Shown here in pieces: positions 1-9,783 of a stretch of DNA of 64,000 nt. Each line of letters opens with the position of its first letter. Within the stretch, counting starts at the first letter, position 1. The notes under the pieces are model-generated. The model ran no database searches and was not told the origin of the DNA. It saw only the letters and a list, made by a program, of their open reading frames with translations. The stretch is from assembly GCF_014697195.1 (NCBI RefSeq), contig NZ_JACJRJ010000009.1, forward strand, positions 82,299 through 146,298, written 5' to 3'. The stretch comes from Cylindrospermum sp. FACHB-282 (lineage in GTDB: Bacteria > Cyanobacteriota > Cyanobacteriia > Cyanobacteriales > Nostocaceae). Made by a program: the position numbers and the translations under genes.

Positions 1-168
1 CGGTGCCAGTTGCAGCTTATTCGTAGGTCTGTCACCAAATCGCTGCACAATTCCAATTCTCAGTTCCATATCCTGGGAGTTGCTCACAGGCCCTGAGGCA
101 GCTGTCAGCCCCATTAAGCAAAATGTCGTCAGTGCAGTGTAGGAACAACGCCAGAAGAAGATTTTCAT
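1..168 (-). CDS. SpoIID/LytB-domain secreted protein, N-terminal fragment
   Basis: Reading leftward from an ATG at 168 the frame stays open for all 56 codons to the window edge, so only the start of the gene is present. The product opens with a signal-peptide-like segment (MKIFFWRCSY, then a hydrophobic run ending near residue 26). It continues with a region containing RIGIVQRFGDRPTNKLQLAP, which I recognise from the start of cyanobacterial SpoIID/LytB-domain proteins. Members of that family act on the cell wall in the periplasm; SpoIID itself is a lytic transglycosylase. The catalytic part is outside the window, so the family call rests on the N-terminus alone. It is transcribed away from the sulfiredoxin gene, with about 360 bases between the two starts. 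Confidence 0.55.
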   Translation of the reverse strand, partial: MKIFFWRCSYTALTTFCLMGLTAASGPVSNSQDMELRIGIVQRFGDRPTNKLQLAP

Positions 169-526
169 GAAAAGTTGATTTTGTCCCTTGGGAAAAACCT
201 GTCCAAAATTGGTCAGTCTTTGCTTTTTGGCGGCTTTGAGAATCTCGTTTTCACCGTAGATATTGGGTGATGCCGGAAAAAAGCACCGAGTTAGCGCATC
301 TAACGAATAGATTTTGGATAAGGCTGACCAATTTTGGATAACTTTAATGAAACCCCCAGTGCGGCGTTGAGGAGGATTTTCAATTGGCTTTGTAATGTAG
401 TGGTTTTGTCGCATGAACGCTCTAATGATACCATTACCCGTTTCGCACCGAACACTTGCAAATCGAAGTCAGAATGACTATGATTTATCTAAAGTCATAA
501 AAAAGAACTAATCAGCAGAGCTCCCT
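169..526. other. divergent intergenic region
   Basis: This stretch of about 358 bases separates the leftward SpoIID-like gene from the rightward sulfiredoxin gene, so it must hold both promoters. I see no open frame that resembles a protein and no clear hairpin terminator. TTGGTCAG (213-220) and CTGACCAATTTTGG (324-337) both contain a TTGGTCAG core in opposite orientation. I could not assign a binding factor. Confidence 0.35.
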
Positions 527-790
527 ATGGTTAGAGTACAAGAAATTCCATTAAATCAGATTAATCGGCCCTTGCCGCGTCAGAACGATGCACATAAAGT
601 ACAAACCTTAATGGAATCGATAGCGGCAATTGGGCAGCAAGAACCCATAGAGGTACTAGAAGTAGATGGACGGTATTATGGCTTTTCTGGTTGCCATCGC
701 TATGAAGCTTGCCAACGTTTAGGCCAATTTACCATCTTAGCCAGAGTTCGCAGAGCTACCCGGAGCGTTCTTAAAATGCACATGGCATGA
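527..790 (+). CDS. srxA: sulfiredoxin
   Basis: Sulfiredoxin reduces the over-oxidised cysteine sulfinic acid of 2-Cys peroxiredoxins in an ATP-dependent reaction, restoring peroxide scavenging in the cytosol. The 87-residue product is the full length expected for a cyanobacterial Srx. It has the ParB/Srx fold signature: an N-terminal segment with IPLNQINRPLPR, then DAHKVQTLMESI, and the catalytic FSGCHR motif with Cys56. The end RRATRSVLKMHMA is also typical of the family. The ATG at 527 gives the normal N-terminus. No peroxiredoxin gene is next to it; the gene stands alone between a divergent wall gene and an HTH protein. Confidence 0.93.
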   Translation: MVRVQEIPLNQINRPLPRQNDAHKVQTLMESIAAIGQQEPIEVLEVDGRYYGFSGCHRYEACQRLGQFTILARVRRATRSVLKMHMA

Positions 791-1000
791 GTCAAACCCC
801 TGATGGGAGATATCTGAAACCAAGTCGATTTAGTAAAAACAGCCTGGATGCTAAAAAGTTCGCCAGAAGATTGATTTCTCATGCATAAAAGGAATTGGCA
901 TTGGGGATAATGAATAATGTCCTCTGCCAAATTACAAGATTACCCGGTACGCGTAAAGCGAGCGTGTCTTTAGACCTGAGAGTGTCAACAATTCCTGACT

Positions 1001-1693
1001 ATGCATGACAGCTTAAATTCCCAAAATTCCCAAATTGACTTCACCCACCAGTTGCAAGATTTAATGCAACGGGTGGGTATTTCTAGTTTTAAATCACTGA
1101 GTCGCGCTGCTGGCGTTTCAGAGCGTCAAATTTTGCGGTTACGGCGCGGATTGCTAGGGCAGATGCAGGTGGATGGGCTGCTAAAGCTCTCACAAGTGCT
1201 ACAAGTCTCATTGAGTGAATTAGTAGCAACTTTCTCCGTACCAAGTACTGTTGACGTAGCTAAAATCACCCAATTTTCAGGTAGTGAGCAGGAATTATTA
1301 CAACAAATTACAGTTTTGCAAAAAGAGTACCAGGGAATATTGCTAGTCTTGGAACAGCAGCGAGAGGTATTACTGCAAGAATTTCAACAGTCGAGTTTGC
1401 AATTGTTGGAGTCTTTTCTGTTGTCTTGGCCGACAGCAGTGCAAAAAGCCCAGGAAAATCCCCAATTCGAGGCGATAAAATTAGTAATGTTGGTGCAAAA
1501 GCCCCTAGAAACCTTGTTACAGGCGTGGGGAGTCAAAGCGATCGCACCTGTAGGAGCAGAACTACCATACAATCCCCAATTGCACCAATTGATGGAGGGA
1601 ATTGCACAACCAGGGGAAATAGTTAAGGTACGTTATACTGGCTACCATCAAGGAGAGAAGCTGCTTTATCGAGCCAAGGTGAGTCCTGTGTAA
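1001..1693 (+). CDS. HTH (XRE-type) protein with GrpE-like C-terminal region
   Basis: The 230-residue product has two parts. Residues about 12-66 form a helix-turn-helix of the XRE/lambda-repressor type (SFKSLSRAAGVSERQILRLR, then a second helix ending in LSELVATF). Residues about 90-140 are rich in Gln/Glu/Leu and should form a coiled coil. The last 80 residues (WGVKAIAPVGAELPYNPQLH ... VKVRYTGYHQGEKLLYRAKV) resemble the beta-domain of GrpE, the nucleotide exchange factor of DnaK. A DNA-binding head on a GrpE-like body suggests a regulator that reads chaperone or redox state, but this is inference. No dnaK or dnaJ lies nearby. The nearest gene upstream is sulfiredoxin, 210 bases away. Confidence 0.65.
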   Translation: MHDSLNSQNSQIDFTHQLQDLMQRVGISSFKSLSRAAGVSERQILRLRRGLLGQMQVDGLLKLSQVLQVSLSELVATFSVPSTVDVAKITQFSGSEQELLQQITVLQKEYQGILLVLEQQREVLLQEFQQSSLQLLESFLLSWPTAVQKAQENPQFEAIKLVMLVQKPLETLLQAWGVKAIAPVGAELPYNPQLHQLMEGIAQPGEIVKVRYTGYHQGEKLLYRAKVSPV

Positions 1694-2149
1694 ATATTTA
1701 GATTTTGATAAGTAACCTAATTGATGTTTTTAAATTAATTATTAACACTTATAATTTAAGATAGGATTTTACATCCAAAAGCACTATTTCTATAAATTTA
1801 CTAGACTTGAGAATAATAAAACAGCATAGTCAAGAGCCTCATAGAACTGCTATTCGAGGCTCAGTACAACTAACTTCCAGGGATGGGAGGGTTAAATTTA
1901 AATTTAGCCTTTGTCACAGGCACACATGAGAATTTTGACCAAGAAATTAAGATTTTACGCATTGGTCAAAGCCTTGCTGTCAACGAATAGTATTGATTGA
2001 GAATCAGTTTTGACCATAGGCAAGGTGCTTATATAAACTAAAATTCTGGTTGACTGAATATTTCAGGCAAATTTTATTCAAAACTTCTTAAAGTGTGATG
2101 CCTAAAAGGTGGAAAGTGGGTTTAAGAGCTTACAAATAGGACTTCGCGT
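1694..2149. promoter_or_regulatory. upstream region of the PAS kinase with repeated TGACC motifs
   Basis: This 456-base region has no protein-like frame. It contains TTTTGACC three times: direct at 1933-1940 and 2008-2015, and inverted as GGTCAAA at 1964-1970. The second and third copies are followed by similar words (GCCTTGC and GGCAAGG in opposite orientation), giving a loose inverted repeat. Repeated short words like these upstream of a sensor kinase could be regulator-binding sites. No factor can be named from the sequence. Confidence 0.3.
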
Positions 2150-5100
2150 ATGAACAATAAGAATACCCCCGACCAATCACAAGAAGCCGTTAGCAATTAT
2201 CCGCCCTCAAACCAGCCGGAAAATTTCTCTGTTGCCTTTCTGCTGCAAATCATCAACGCTGCTGAAGATCCGATTTTTGTTAAAGATTGCCAACATCGCT
2301 GGGTGCTGTTAAATGATGCTTTCTGTAATTTATTAGGGCGTTCTCGAGAAGAACTGATCGGCAAGTCAGATTATGAGTTTTTTCCCAAAGCTGAAGCTGA
2401 TGTGTTTTGGGAAAAAGATGAATTGGTTTTGACCACAGGCATTACCAATGAAAATGAAGAATATTTGACCAATACTCTAGGTGTGGTGCATGTTATCTCT
2501 ACTAAAAAATGGTTATTTGTGGATAATGCAGGTAATAAATTTCTAGTTGGTTCTATTCGAGAAAGTACAAAGTATCGGCAGGTGGAAGCTGAATTACATG
2601 CCTCCAAACAGATGCTGCAACTAGTAATGGATAATATTCCCCAGGCAATTTTTTGGAAAGACCGTAATTCAGTATATTTGGGTTGCAACCAGAACTTTGC
2701 GATTGTGGCGGGGGTAAATTCCCCAGAGAACATTGTGGGTAAGACAGACTATGAGTTGGCATGGAAAAAGGAAGAGGCTGACTGGTATCAAGAATGCGAT
2801 CGCCGTGTGATGGAGTCTCAGACACCGGAATATAGTTTAATTGAAACCCAATTGCAAGCAGATGGCCGACAGCGGTGGGTAGAAACCAATAGAATACTGC
2901 TTCACGATCAGGGGGGTAATATCATTGGCATTCTTGGTAATTTTACAGATATCACAACTCGCAAAGAAGCAGAATTAGCCCTACAGCAATTAAATAATCA
3001 ACTGGAGAACAGAGTAGAGGAACGCACTGCCGAACTCAGTCGTGCAATTGACAGATTGGAGCAAGAAATCAGCGATCGCCAGGCCGCCCTACGGGAACTC
3101 ACCTTGTTAGAAACGCAACAGCGATCCTCACAACAACTGTTGCAGCAGGTGATGGATAACATTCCCCAGTTAATTTTTTGGAAAGACCTTAAGTCAGTAT
3201 ATCTAGGCTGTAACCAGAACTTTGCCCGGGTTGCCGGTGTGAATTCGCCAGAGCATCTTGTGGGTTTAACTGACTATGATTTGCCTTGGACAAACAAAGA
3301 GTCTGACTGGCGTCGTTCATGCGATCGCCGTGTAATGGAGTCAGGTATAGCAGAACTGCACATGATTGAAACCCAACAACAAGCTGATGGCAAGCTGAGT
3401 TGGGCAGATACTAATAGAATTCCACTGCGCGACGCTCAAGGCAATGTGGTAGGTATCCTTGGTACTTACGAAGATATCACCGAGCGCAAACGAACTGAAG
3501 AAGCCCTACATCAAAGTCAGGCCAACTTCCAAAAGCTATCGGCAAACGTGCCGGGAATGCTCTACCAATTTGTACTGCATTCCGATGGCTCTATCTCCTT
3601 CGCTTATGTTAATTCTGGTTCCTACGAACTATTCGGGTTGACACCAGAGGAACTTCTGGCAAATGCTTACTCGCTAATGTCACTCATCCATCCAGATGAA
3701 TTTCAGGACTTTCAAGCATCCATTGTTGTTTCTGCCCAAACCTTGGAACCGTGGCGGTGGGAAAGGCGACTGCTTTTTCCTAGCGGACAAATCAAATGGG
3801 TAAAGGCTGCATCCCGTCCAGAACAGCAAGCCGATGGGTCAGTGATCTGGGATGGTCTAGTAATGGACATAACCCCGATTAAGCAAGCAGAGGCGGCACT
3901 ACAGCAAGCTTATGCAGAACTAGAAAGACGAGTAGAAGAGCGTACTAAAGAATTGGCACGCAGTAACGAGGCGCTACAGGCTGAGATTACCGAACGGCAA
4001 CAGATAGAAATAGAATTGAGGGCTTCCCAGCAAAGATTAGCCTTGTTGGTTCAACAAACACCAATAGGTGTGATTGAATGGAATACCAACTTTGAGATTC
4101 AGGAATGGAATCCGGCGGCAGAAAAAATTTTTGGATACAGCAAAAGTGAAGTTCTGGGTTGTAATTTTACCTTTTTAGTTCCTGATGCTTCTAGAGAATA
4201 TGTAGATTTAGTAATGGCTGCTCTGTTGGAAAGACAAGGCGAAATTTTGGGTGTCAATGAAAATCTGACAAAAGACAATAGGGTAATTACTTGCGAATGG
4301 TATAACAACTCCTTAGTAGCTGACAATGGTGAAGTGATTAGTATTGCCTCAATAGTGCTTGATATCACAGAGCGCAAACTGGCAGAAACTCAGCTAAAAC
4401 AGCAGGCAGAAGACTTAGAAACAGCCATACTTGAACTCCAGCACACTCAAATACAGCTGATCCAAAGCGAGAAAATGTCTGGTCTAGGGCAACTGGTAGC
4501 AGGTGTTGCTCATGAAATAAACAACCCTGTCAACTTCATTTACGGCAACCTCACTCATGCCAACGAATACATCCGAGATTTAATGAAACTGGTCAAACTC
4601 TACCAGCAACACTATTCCGATCCCATACGGGAAATTCAGGAACTAGTAACAGAGATAGACCTAGGATTTATGATCGATGACTTGCCAAAACTCCTCAAGT
4701 CTATCGAAATTGGGGCACAGCGGATTCGGGAAATTGTAGTATCCCTACGCACCTTTTCCCGCATGGATGAAGCTGATATGAAACAGGTGAATATTCATGA
4801 GGGTATTGATAGTACCCTCATGATTTTAGAACATCGGATTAAAGCTACACCTGTCCGCTGCGAAATTCAGGTGGTCAAAGAATACAGTAAACTGCCATTG
4901 GTGGAATGTTATGCGGGGCAACTCAACCAAGTCTTTATGAATATTTTGGCAAATGCAATTGATGCTATAGAAGAGTCGATGAACGCTAACAAATTAAATG
5001 GCAATCCTCAGATTCATATTCGCACTCAATTAGTAGATGCAAATCAAGTCAGAATTAGCATTGCTGATAACGGAGGGGGAATTACAGAGGAAGTTAAAAA

Positions 5101-5269
5101 TCGACTATTTGATCCATTCTTTACCACAAAGCCCATTGGAAAAGGTACTGGCATGGGGCTATCCATTAGCTACCAAATTATCTCCCAACGGCATGGCGGC
5201 TCTTTAGAATGTTTTTCCCAGCTAGGGAATGGTTCTGAGTTTGTAATTACTATCCCTTTACATCAATGA
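2150..5269 (+). CDS. multi-PAS sensor histidine kinase
   Basis: This is a cytoplasmic sensor kinase of 1039 residues with no transmembrane segment. About five PAS/PAC units precede the kinase core: roughly 28-140, 150-272, 328-450, 460-575 and 625-745, with coiled-coil linkers (for example [13 protein letters not shown]) between them. PAS2 and PAS3 are near copies (both contain YLGCNQNFA and CDRRVMES), so this part arose by internal duplication. The HisKA motif is [14 protein letters not shown] with phospho-acceptor His788. The ATPase domain shows the N box (Asn935 in [11 protein letters not shown]), DNGGGI and [10 protein letters not shown]. There is no receiver domain, so a separate regulator is required. 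The nearest signalling genes are the STAS protein and the REC-PP2C phosphatase downstream. The signal sensed is unknown. Confidence 0.92.
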   Translation: MNNKNTPDQSQEAVSNYPPSNQPENFSVAFLLQIINAAEDPIFVKDCQHRWVLLNDAFCNLLGRSREELIGKSDYEFFPKAEADVFWEKDELVLTTGITNENEEYLTNTLGVVHVISTKKWLFVDNAGNKFLVGSIRESTKYRQVEAELHASKQMLQLVMDNIPQAIFWKDRNSVYLGCNQNFAIVAGVNSPENIVGKTDYELAWKKEEADWYQECDRRVMESQTPEYSLIETQLQADGRQRWVETNRILLHDQGGNIIGILGNFTDITTRKEAELALQQLNNQLENRVEERTAELSRAIDRLEQEISDRQAALRELTLLETQQRSSQQLLQQVMDNIPQLIFWKDLKSVYLGCNQNFARVAGVNSPEHLVGLTDYDLPWTNKESDWRRSCDRRVMESGIAELHMIETQQQADGKLSWADTNRIPLRDAQGNVVGILGTYEDITERKRTEEALHQSQANFQKLSANVPGMLYQFVLHSDGSISFAYVNSGSYELFGLTPEELLANAYSLMSLIHPDEFQDFQASIVVSAQTLEPWRWERRLLFPSGQIKWVKAASRPEQQADGSVIWDGLVMDITPIKQAEAALQQAYAELERRVEERTKELARSNEALQAEITERQQIEIELRASQQRLALLVQQTPIGVIEWNTNFEIQEWNPAAEKIFGYSKSEVLGCNFTFLVPDASREYVDLVMAALLERQGEILGVNENLTKDNRVITCEWYNNSLVADNGEVISIASIVLDITERKLAETQLKQQAEDLETAILELQHTQIQLIQSEKMSGLGQLVAGVAHEINNPVNFIYGNLTHANEYIRDLMKLVKLYQQHYSDPIREIQELVTEIDLGFMIDDLPKLLKSIEIGAQRIREIVVSLRTFSRMDEADMKQVNIHEGIDSTLMILEHRIKATPVRCEIQVVKEYSKLPLVECYAGQLNQVFMNILANAIDAIEESMNANKLNGNPQIHIRTQLVDANQVRISIADNGGGITEEVKNRLFDPFFTTKPIGKGTGMGLSISYQIISQRHGGSLECFSQLGNGSEFVITIPLHQ

Positions 5270-5574
5270 TAACTTTATAAAGAAACTTGTCTAGACAAGT
5301 CTTCAGTTTTTAATGTTCACTAAAAACTTTCATAAATATTTTCATTTGTACTCAATCAGGTTTTCCAGGTCAGGTGATAATTATAGATTAAGCCTGAGTA
5401 ATTATAAATAAAATAATCTTAAATATTGGAGAAGTGAAAATTGAGAATTTATCTACTAAGCTTGGGACATGAATACTCTCTGAATTTTATATGGTGAGCA
5501 TTTTTGAAATGTCTTATGATTGGTATATACTAGCAAAATCAGAACATTGTTGACGCTAATTAGAGTGACCTATT
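5270..5574. other. intergenic region without recognisable features
   Basis: These 305 AT-rich bases lie between the PAS kinase and the STAS gene. I see no convincing terminator hairpin, repeat or small gene. A promoter for the STAS gene is presumably here, since the gap is too long for a tight operon. Confidence 0.3.
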
Positions 5575-5901
5575 ATGAGACAGCAGGTGAAAGTTATTAA
5601 ACTCAGCGGAAATTTAAACGCCAGCACTTCACAAGAATTTCGGCAAACGATTACAGAAACTCTCGAAATTGGCGTAAAAATTGTGTTAGTTGATTGTCAA
5701 GATGTAACCTTTATGGATAGTTCTGGTTTAGGTGCTTTGGTGTTAGCTTTCAAAACCCTGCGGGCAGCAGATACCAAGCTGGTTCTCTGCTCAATTAATG
5801 AGCAAGTCAGGATATTATTTGAATTGACTAGTATGGATAAGGTCTTTGAGATATTTCCTAGTCAAGATGCATTTAATAGGATTGTACTATCCGCCAATTA
5901 A
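5575..5901 (+). CDS. STAS-domain anti-sigma factor antagonist
   Basis: The 108-residue product is a single STAS domain of the SpoIIAA/RsbV type. The strand VKVIKLSGNLNASTSQEF is followed by LVDCQDVTFMDSSGLGALVL, and the DSSG site carries the serine that is phosphorylated in this family. In partner switching, the unphosphorylated form binds an anti-sigma kinase or an output protein, and a PP2C phosphatase regenerates it. A REC-PP2C phosphatase gene ends at the very next base on the opposite strand (convergent, zero spacing), which strongly suggests that the two proteins are partners. I see no RsbW-type serine kinase in the window, so that component is missing or encoded elsewhere. Confidence 0.9.
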   Translation: MRQQVKVIKLSGNLNASTSQEFRQTITETLEIGVKIVLVDCQDVTFMDSSGLGALVLAFKTLRAADTKLVLCSINEQVRILFELTSMDKVFEIFPSQDAFNRIVLSAN

Positions 5902-7038
5902 TTAATCAAATTTAATCTGAAGGATAGATAAATCATCATCAAAAGCCTCTTTGGAGTTTAAATTGATTAGGTAATTCAGTATATGATTGAGTTGATAATC
6001 AGTGGGATGCTGTAAGCTAACTAGTAGCTGAATAAAAGCATCCAGACTCCAAAGTGTGCCATTTGATTTAGTAATCTCATAAGCACCGTCACTAAAAATA
6101 TAAAGGGTACTGCATTTTTCAATATGACAAAACCCATCAACATATTTGGCTTCTGGAAACATACCAACTGGCATACCGGGGGTTTTTAAGAGTTTTACTT
6201 CAGCACTATTTGAAGATTTACCAGATACTAATACTGCTGGTGGATGACCGGCACTGGCATAAATTAATTGGCGATTGACTCGGTTATAAACTCCATACCA
6301 GATAGTAAAGTATTTGTCATTTTGATAACTCATCTGGAAGGTTTCATTCAAAGCTGCCAGCACATTACTTGGTTGATAGTAATTCAAACTTTTGAGCGCA
6401 CGAGAACGGAGTAGATTTAGGACTGAAATAGAGGGAAGAGTGGCTCTGAGACCATGTCCGGCTGTATCCAGCAAGTAAATTGCCAGATAATCAGAATCTA
6501 GCCAGTAGTAATCAAAACAATCACCGCCAAGTTGTCGTGAGGGAATGAATCGGGAATCGATGCTCAAGGGTGCAGTCACGGGGAGAGGCAGAAGGGATCG
6601 CACGTATTCTGCTGCTTCTGCCAGTTCTGTTTCTAACAGTAGCTTTTGGGTTTGTAAATCTCGACTCAACTGATGTAGCCGTAATCCTGCTCTTACCCGC
6701 GCTTGCAATTCATTTTGCTCGATGGGTTTAGAGATAAAATCATCAGCACCTGCATCTAATCCCTTGACACGATCAGCAACTGAAACCAAAGATGTTAATA
6801 AAATAAAGAATGTGGTGGATAAACTAGGGTCACGCTTAATCCGGTGGCAGACTTCTAGACCATTCAATCCCGGCATAATCCAATCACAAATAATTAGTGC
6901 TGGATGGCTGAGGCTCGCTTTGACAATTCCTTCTTCTCCGTTACTGGCAGCGACTACATCATAGCCCTGTTTTTCTAACATCCTTTTTAGGAGTATTTGT
7001 ATGGAAAGATCATCATCAATTACTAGTATTTGAAACAT
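5902..7038 (-). CDS. response regulator with PP2C (SpoIIE/RsbU-type) phosphatase output
   Basis: The 378-residue product has an N-terminal receiver domain (MFQILVIDDD start, phospho-acceptor Asp in LIICDWIMPG, Lys in FISKPIE). A coiled linker follows, then a SpoIIE/RsbU-type serine phosphatase from about residue 165 (GGDCFDYYWLD, DTAGHGLRA, SAGHPPAVL, FSDGAYEI). The acidic metal-binding positions are present. It probably dephosphorylates a STAS protein when its receiver is phosphorylated; the STAS gene abutting it tail to tail is the obvious substrate. I chose the ATG at 7038. An upstream in-frame ATG at 7143 would add 35 hydrophobic residues ahead of a canonical receiver start and looks spurious. 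Confidence 0.9.
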   Translation of the reverse strand: MFQILVIDDDLSIQILLKRMLEKQGYDVVAASNGEEGIVKASLSHPALIICDWIMPGLNGLEVCHRIKRDPSLSTTFFILLTSLVSVADRVKGLDAGADDFISKPIEQNELQARVRAGLRLHQLSRDLQTQKLLLETELAEAAEYVRSLLPLPVTAPLSIDSRFIPSRQLGGDCFDYYWLDSDYLAIYLLDTAGHGLRATLPSISVLNLLRSRALKSLNYYQPSNVLAALNETFQMSYQNDKYFTIWYGVYNRVNRQLIYASAGHPPAVLVSGKSSNSAEVKLLKTPGMPVGMFPEAKYVDGFCHIEKCSTLYIFSDGAYEITKSNGTLWSLDAFIQLLVSLQHPTDYQLNHILNYLINLNSKEAFDDDLSILQIKFD

Positions 7039-7189
7039 AATAACCAGGGAAATGCTAATTAATATTTTGTAGAAGAATAAAAATAAAAAGAAAGTAAGGA
7101 CTAATGGGTTAGTAGTACCTCTATGTCCATAGCAGTCACCCATTATCCATGACTCAGCGACTTCCAGACCTTTGGAGAGCCATTACATA

Positions 7190-7957
7190 TTATGGCGGTG
7201 AGAGAGGATTCAACCACAAAAGCATAGCGCGTTTTAGCTGAGTCAAGTCACGGTATACTTCTTGCTTGAACCATTGCCCTAGGGCGTCAAAGGGGGTGAA
7301 AGATACTCCTGGTTGCCATTTAATATCCTGACCTAAAGGTGTGGTATGAGTTCCAGGCAATGTTTGCACTGTCACCATCTCAGGAAAGCGTGCTTGTAAT
7401 ATTTTGGTTAAGGCTACTGATTGGTCGATGGTATCATTGCTAAATTTTATTAATAAATTGCGTCGGATTTGATAGCGTTCTTGCACAAGCTGGTTAGTTT
7501 CCAAGGGTGTGGGGGTAAACTCGATTGCCAAAGTAGAATTTAACTGTTCTACTAAGGGGATAGCTTCCTTGGCAGCGTAGTTGTTGAAGGATATTAAAAT
7601 ATTACCTGCGCGTTCGACTTCAAATAAGCTACCAATAAGCAAGTGGAGTTTGCAGCCCATACTGTGCCCGACGCCGTAAATTGGGAGATATAGCTTGCGT
7701 AATTCTCCAGTATCATGTAAGAGTTCTCTGGTGCGCTCGAAGTTTAGCAGCGCAGATTTAGCGATCGCTTGATGATCCAAGGTGTTAACAAAAGGCGTAG
7801 CAATGACAACATATCCTTTGCTGGCCAAGTGTTCTAGTAACCAGCGGTAAGTCAGGTGGGGTGCGGTGGCGACAAATGCTCCTCCTAGGAAGTGGATTAT
7901 ACCGATGGGATTGCGGGGAATGACTACCCAGTTGCCTCTGATTTCTTTCCAGTCCAT
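7190..7957 (-). CDS. DUF1350 family alpha/beta-hydrolase-like protein
   Basis: The 255-residue product belongs to the DUF1350 family, conserved in cyanobacteria and plastids. It has an alpha/beta-hydrolase look. There is an early glycine-rich strand (IIHFLGGAFVATAPHLTYRW), a nucleophile-elbow-like GHSMG at 97-101 with Ser99, and a late His in PGTHTTPLG. No substrate is established for the family as far as I know. The gene is on the minus strand, 150 bases from the phosphatase gene and about 140 bases beyond a membrane protein of unknown function. It has no obvious operon partner. Confidence 0.85.
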   Translation of the reverse strand: MDWKEIRGNWVVIPRNPIGIIHFLGGAFVATAPHLTYRWLLEHLASKGYVVIATPFVNTLDHQAIAKSALLNFERTRELLHDTGELRKLYLPIYGVGHSMGCKLHLLIGSLFEVERAGNILISFNNYAAKEAIPLVEQLNSTLAIEFTPTPLETNQLVQERYQIRRNLLIKFSNDTIDQSVALTKILQARFPEMVTVQTLPGTHTTPLGQDIKWQPGVSFTPFDALGQWFKQEVYRDLTQLKRAMLLWLNPLSPP

Positions 7958-8099
7958 ACCGATGTGCGATCGCTTGATTGATATTCTTTAATGTTAGTCC
8001 GGGGATCGCAACGGTGGGGTGGATGCCGGAAAAAGCTGGTTTTTGCCATCCCTCTCTCCTGTCTACTTCCTTGAGGCACATTCACCCAGAGTATTAGTT

Positions 8100-8819
8100 T
8101 TAACCCTGACTTTGCAATCTTTTCATTTCATATTGCACATCTAAAGCAATTTGCAGCGCCTCATTTAATAATCTTCCATGTTCAGTCGCCTGCTCATTAA
8201 CTTGCATTGCTGTTAAAGTTGCTAAATTATTCACAAAAAGCTCGGTATTACTCAAAATAAAACTCTTATTTTCTCGCAAAATCTTTTCTGTTTTTAAAGC
8301 GCGAATTAAATCTACTCTAGTGAGCTTTAGAGCAGCGAGAACTCTATCTCTTTCCTGTATAGCTACATTTGGGTTGCCAGCTTCTTCTATTTGGTCATTA
8401 ATATCTATTACTTTAATAACAGCATTATATCTATCAACATCATTTAGCAGAATTTGCAGAGAATTTGTCATATTAGATTTGAAAAATTTACGTCTACTCT
8501 TCCATACCAAATATAAGATAGTTTGTGTAACCCCACCAACCCACAGACCAAATATTATTAACAATAGCCAGGATGGAATTGTGATCCAGGTAGCAAATAG
8601 TTTGATAATTAACTCAAATAGTAGATAGGTAAAAGCAAATGTAGAAAATCCAATAAAAACTACAGTAGGACCTTCAGTACCTTTAACTTTTGCTATCAAT
8701 CTTTTGCCAAACTTTTTCAGAGGATGAGTAATTATAATCAATTCATTATTCACAGGCAAATTAGTCAATTGTTGCAGTTCCTTTTGACTAATCTCCAAAC
8801 CTTGTAAATCATCCCGCAC
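8100..8819 (-). CDS. conserved cyanobacterial membrane protein of unknown function
   Basis: I do not recognise a named family. The 239-residue product has a charged N-terminus, two adjacent membrane spans (about 52-75 and 81-105) and a long soluble C-terminal half rich in Leu, Asn and charged residues that should be helical (residues about 115-239). The end (LNEALQIALDVQYEMKRL) suggests an amphipathic helix. The layout, a membrane hairpin with a helical cytoplasmic domain, would fit a scaffold or regulator, but no catalytic motif is visible. Confidence 0.75.
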   Translation of the reverse strand: MRDDLQGLEISQKELQQLTNLPVNNELIIITHPLKKFGKRLIAKVKGTEGPTVVFIGFSTFAFTYLLFELIIKLFATWITIPSWLLLIIFGLWVGGVTQTILYLVWKSRRKFFKSNMTNSLQILLNDVDRYNAVIKVIDINDQIEEAGNPNVAIQERDRVLAALKLTRVDLIRALKTEKILRENKSFILSNTELFVNNLATLTAMQVNEQATEHGRLLNEALQIALDVQYEMKRLQSQG

Positions 8820-9164
8820 AGCTTCCCAATCCTTGCCAGAATAGTAATTTAATATAATATAACAATCTACTTTATCAAATTGTGTTCAAGCTGGCATTTT
8901 ATTCAAACTTTTTCTAGATATAAAATGTTATTTTTGTAGAATCTGCTACTTTTATCTGCGGATAACTAGTTATAGGTTAATGCTAGAGAGAGATGACAGC
9001 CAATCAAGTAGCCTGTAAATGTAAATAAACCCACCCGCACCTGCTTTGCTCTATAATTGCCAAATAAAGGCTCTCTGTAGAGACAGGGCTAAATAACTAT
9101 TCTAGCCAGGGGAACGTCTAGCAGCAACACTTAGGTTGAGAATAACTTCAAGCCTCTGGGTTAA
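8820..9164. other. intergenic region without recognisable genes
   Basis: This 345-base stretch upstream of the membrane-protein gene and downstream of the Uma2 gene shows no protein-like frame and no strong palindrome. It should contain the promoter of the leftward membrane-protein gene. Confidence 0.3.
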
Positions 9165-9758
9165 CTACTGGCGAATTCCTTTAAGAAATACTGTTCTAGC
9201 CTCAATTATGGATGGTATTAAAACACAACTAGCTAATAAAGATACATCTAACTCTGGGAGCAATTCACTTTGAGTAATTTGCTCATAGTTATCATTTGTG
9301 AGGCGATATAGAGATAACTGATTATTTTCCCAAAACCAGACTTCAGTAATTTTAAAGCGCTTGTATTTCTCTAATTTATCAATGCTGCCACTGGTAATAT
9401 TAACTTCAATTGCTAAATCTGGATTTTCTTTCTTTTCGCCGATATAATAAGATTCATCAGGTTCAAAGGAAGCACCCTTTTCTTTAGCGCGACGGGTGGC
9501 GCTACCTACGGGGATAAAGTTTATACCTTTTTCAAAAAAGAAGGCTTCTAGCAAGATAGCCAAAATAGTTTTAATAATTTCATGTTGTTCACCAAGAGTC
9601 ATAAGTTCTACACACCCATCAAGATAAGTTATCCGTAAACCTGGTGATTGTGCCATTAAGACTTCTATTTTCTCAAATTCTTCCCAAGTGTAATCACCGG
9701 GTAGGAGAAACCGCTGTTCTGGGATTGTGGTAATCTGATCTAAAGTTTGTAAAATCAT
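9165..9758 (-). CDS. Uma2 family (DUF820) putative endonuclease
   Basis: The 197-residue product matches the Uma2/DUF820 family, a PD-(D/E)XK-fold group hugely expanded in filamentous cyanobacteria. Signature elements are YTWEEFEKIEVL, GLRITYLDGCVELMTLGEQH, and the acidic core FEPDESYYIG followed by NPDLAIEVNITSGSIDKL, where Asp and Glu are the expected metal ligands. The family is thought to have nuclease activity, but the physiological role is not settled. A two-gene unit with a small membrane protein lies just upstream (25 bases). Confidence 0.88.
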   Translation of the reverse strand: MILQTLDQITTIPEQRFLLPGDYTWEEFEKIEVLMAQSPGLRITYLDGCVELMTLGEQHEIIKTILAILLEAFFFEKGINFIPVGSATRRAKEKGASFEPDESYYIGEKKENPDLAIEVNITSGSIDKLEKYKRFKITEVWFWENNQLSLYRLTNDNYEQITQSELLPELDVSLLASCVLIPSIIEARTVFLKGIRQ

Positions 9759-9783
9759 AGCTAAGTGATTGATTCCTACATCA

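Noticed and set aside
7039..7143. 35-residue hydrophobic N-terminal extension of the REC-PP2C protein as a membrane anchor
   Set aside because: The receiver domain begins canonically at the ATG at 7038, and receivers of this type are cytosolic; the extension is probably untranslated leader.
8320..8628. Open frames on the opposite strand inside well-supported genes
   Set aside because: These and many similar frames are antisense to genes with clear protein features and have low-complexity or implausible composition.
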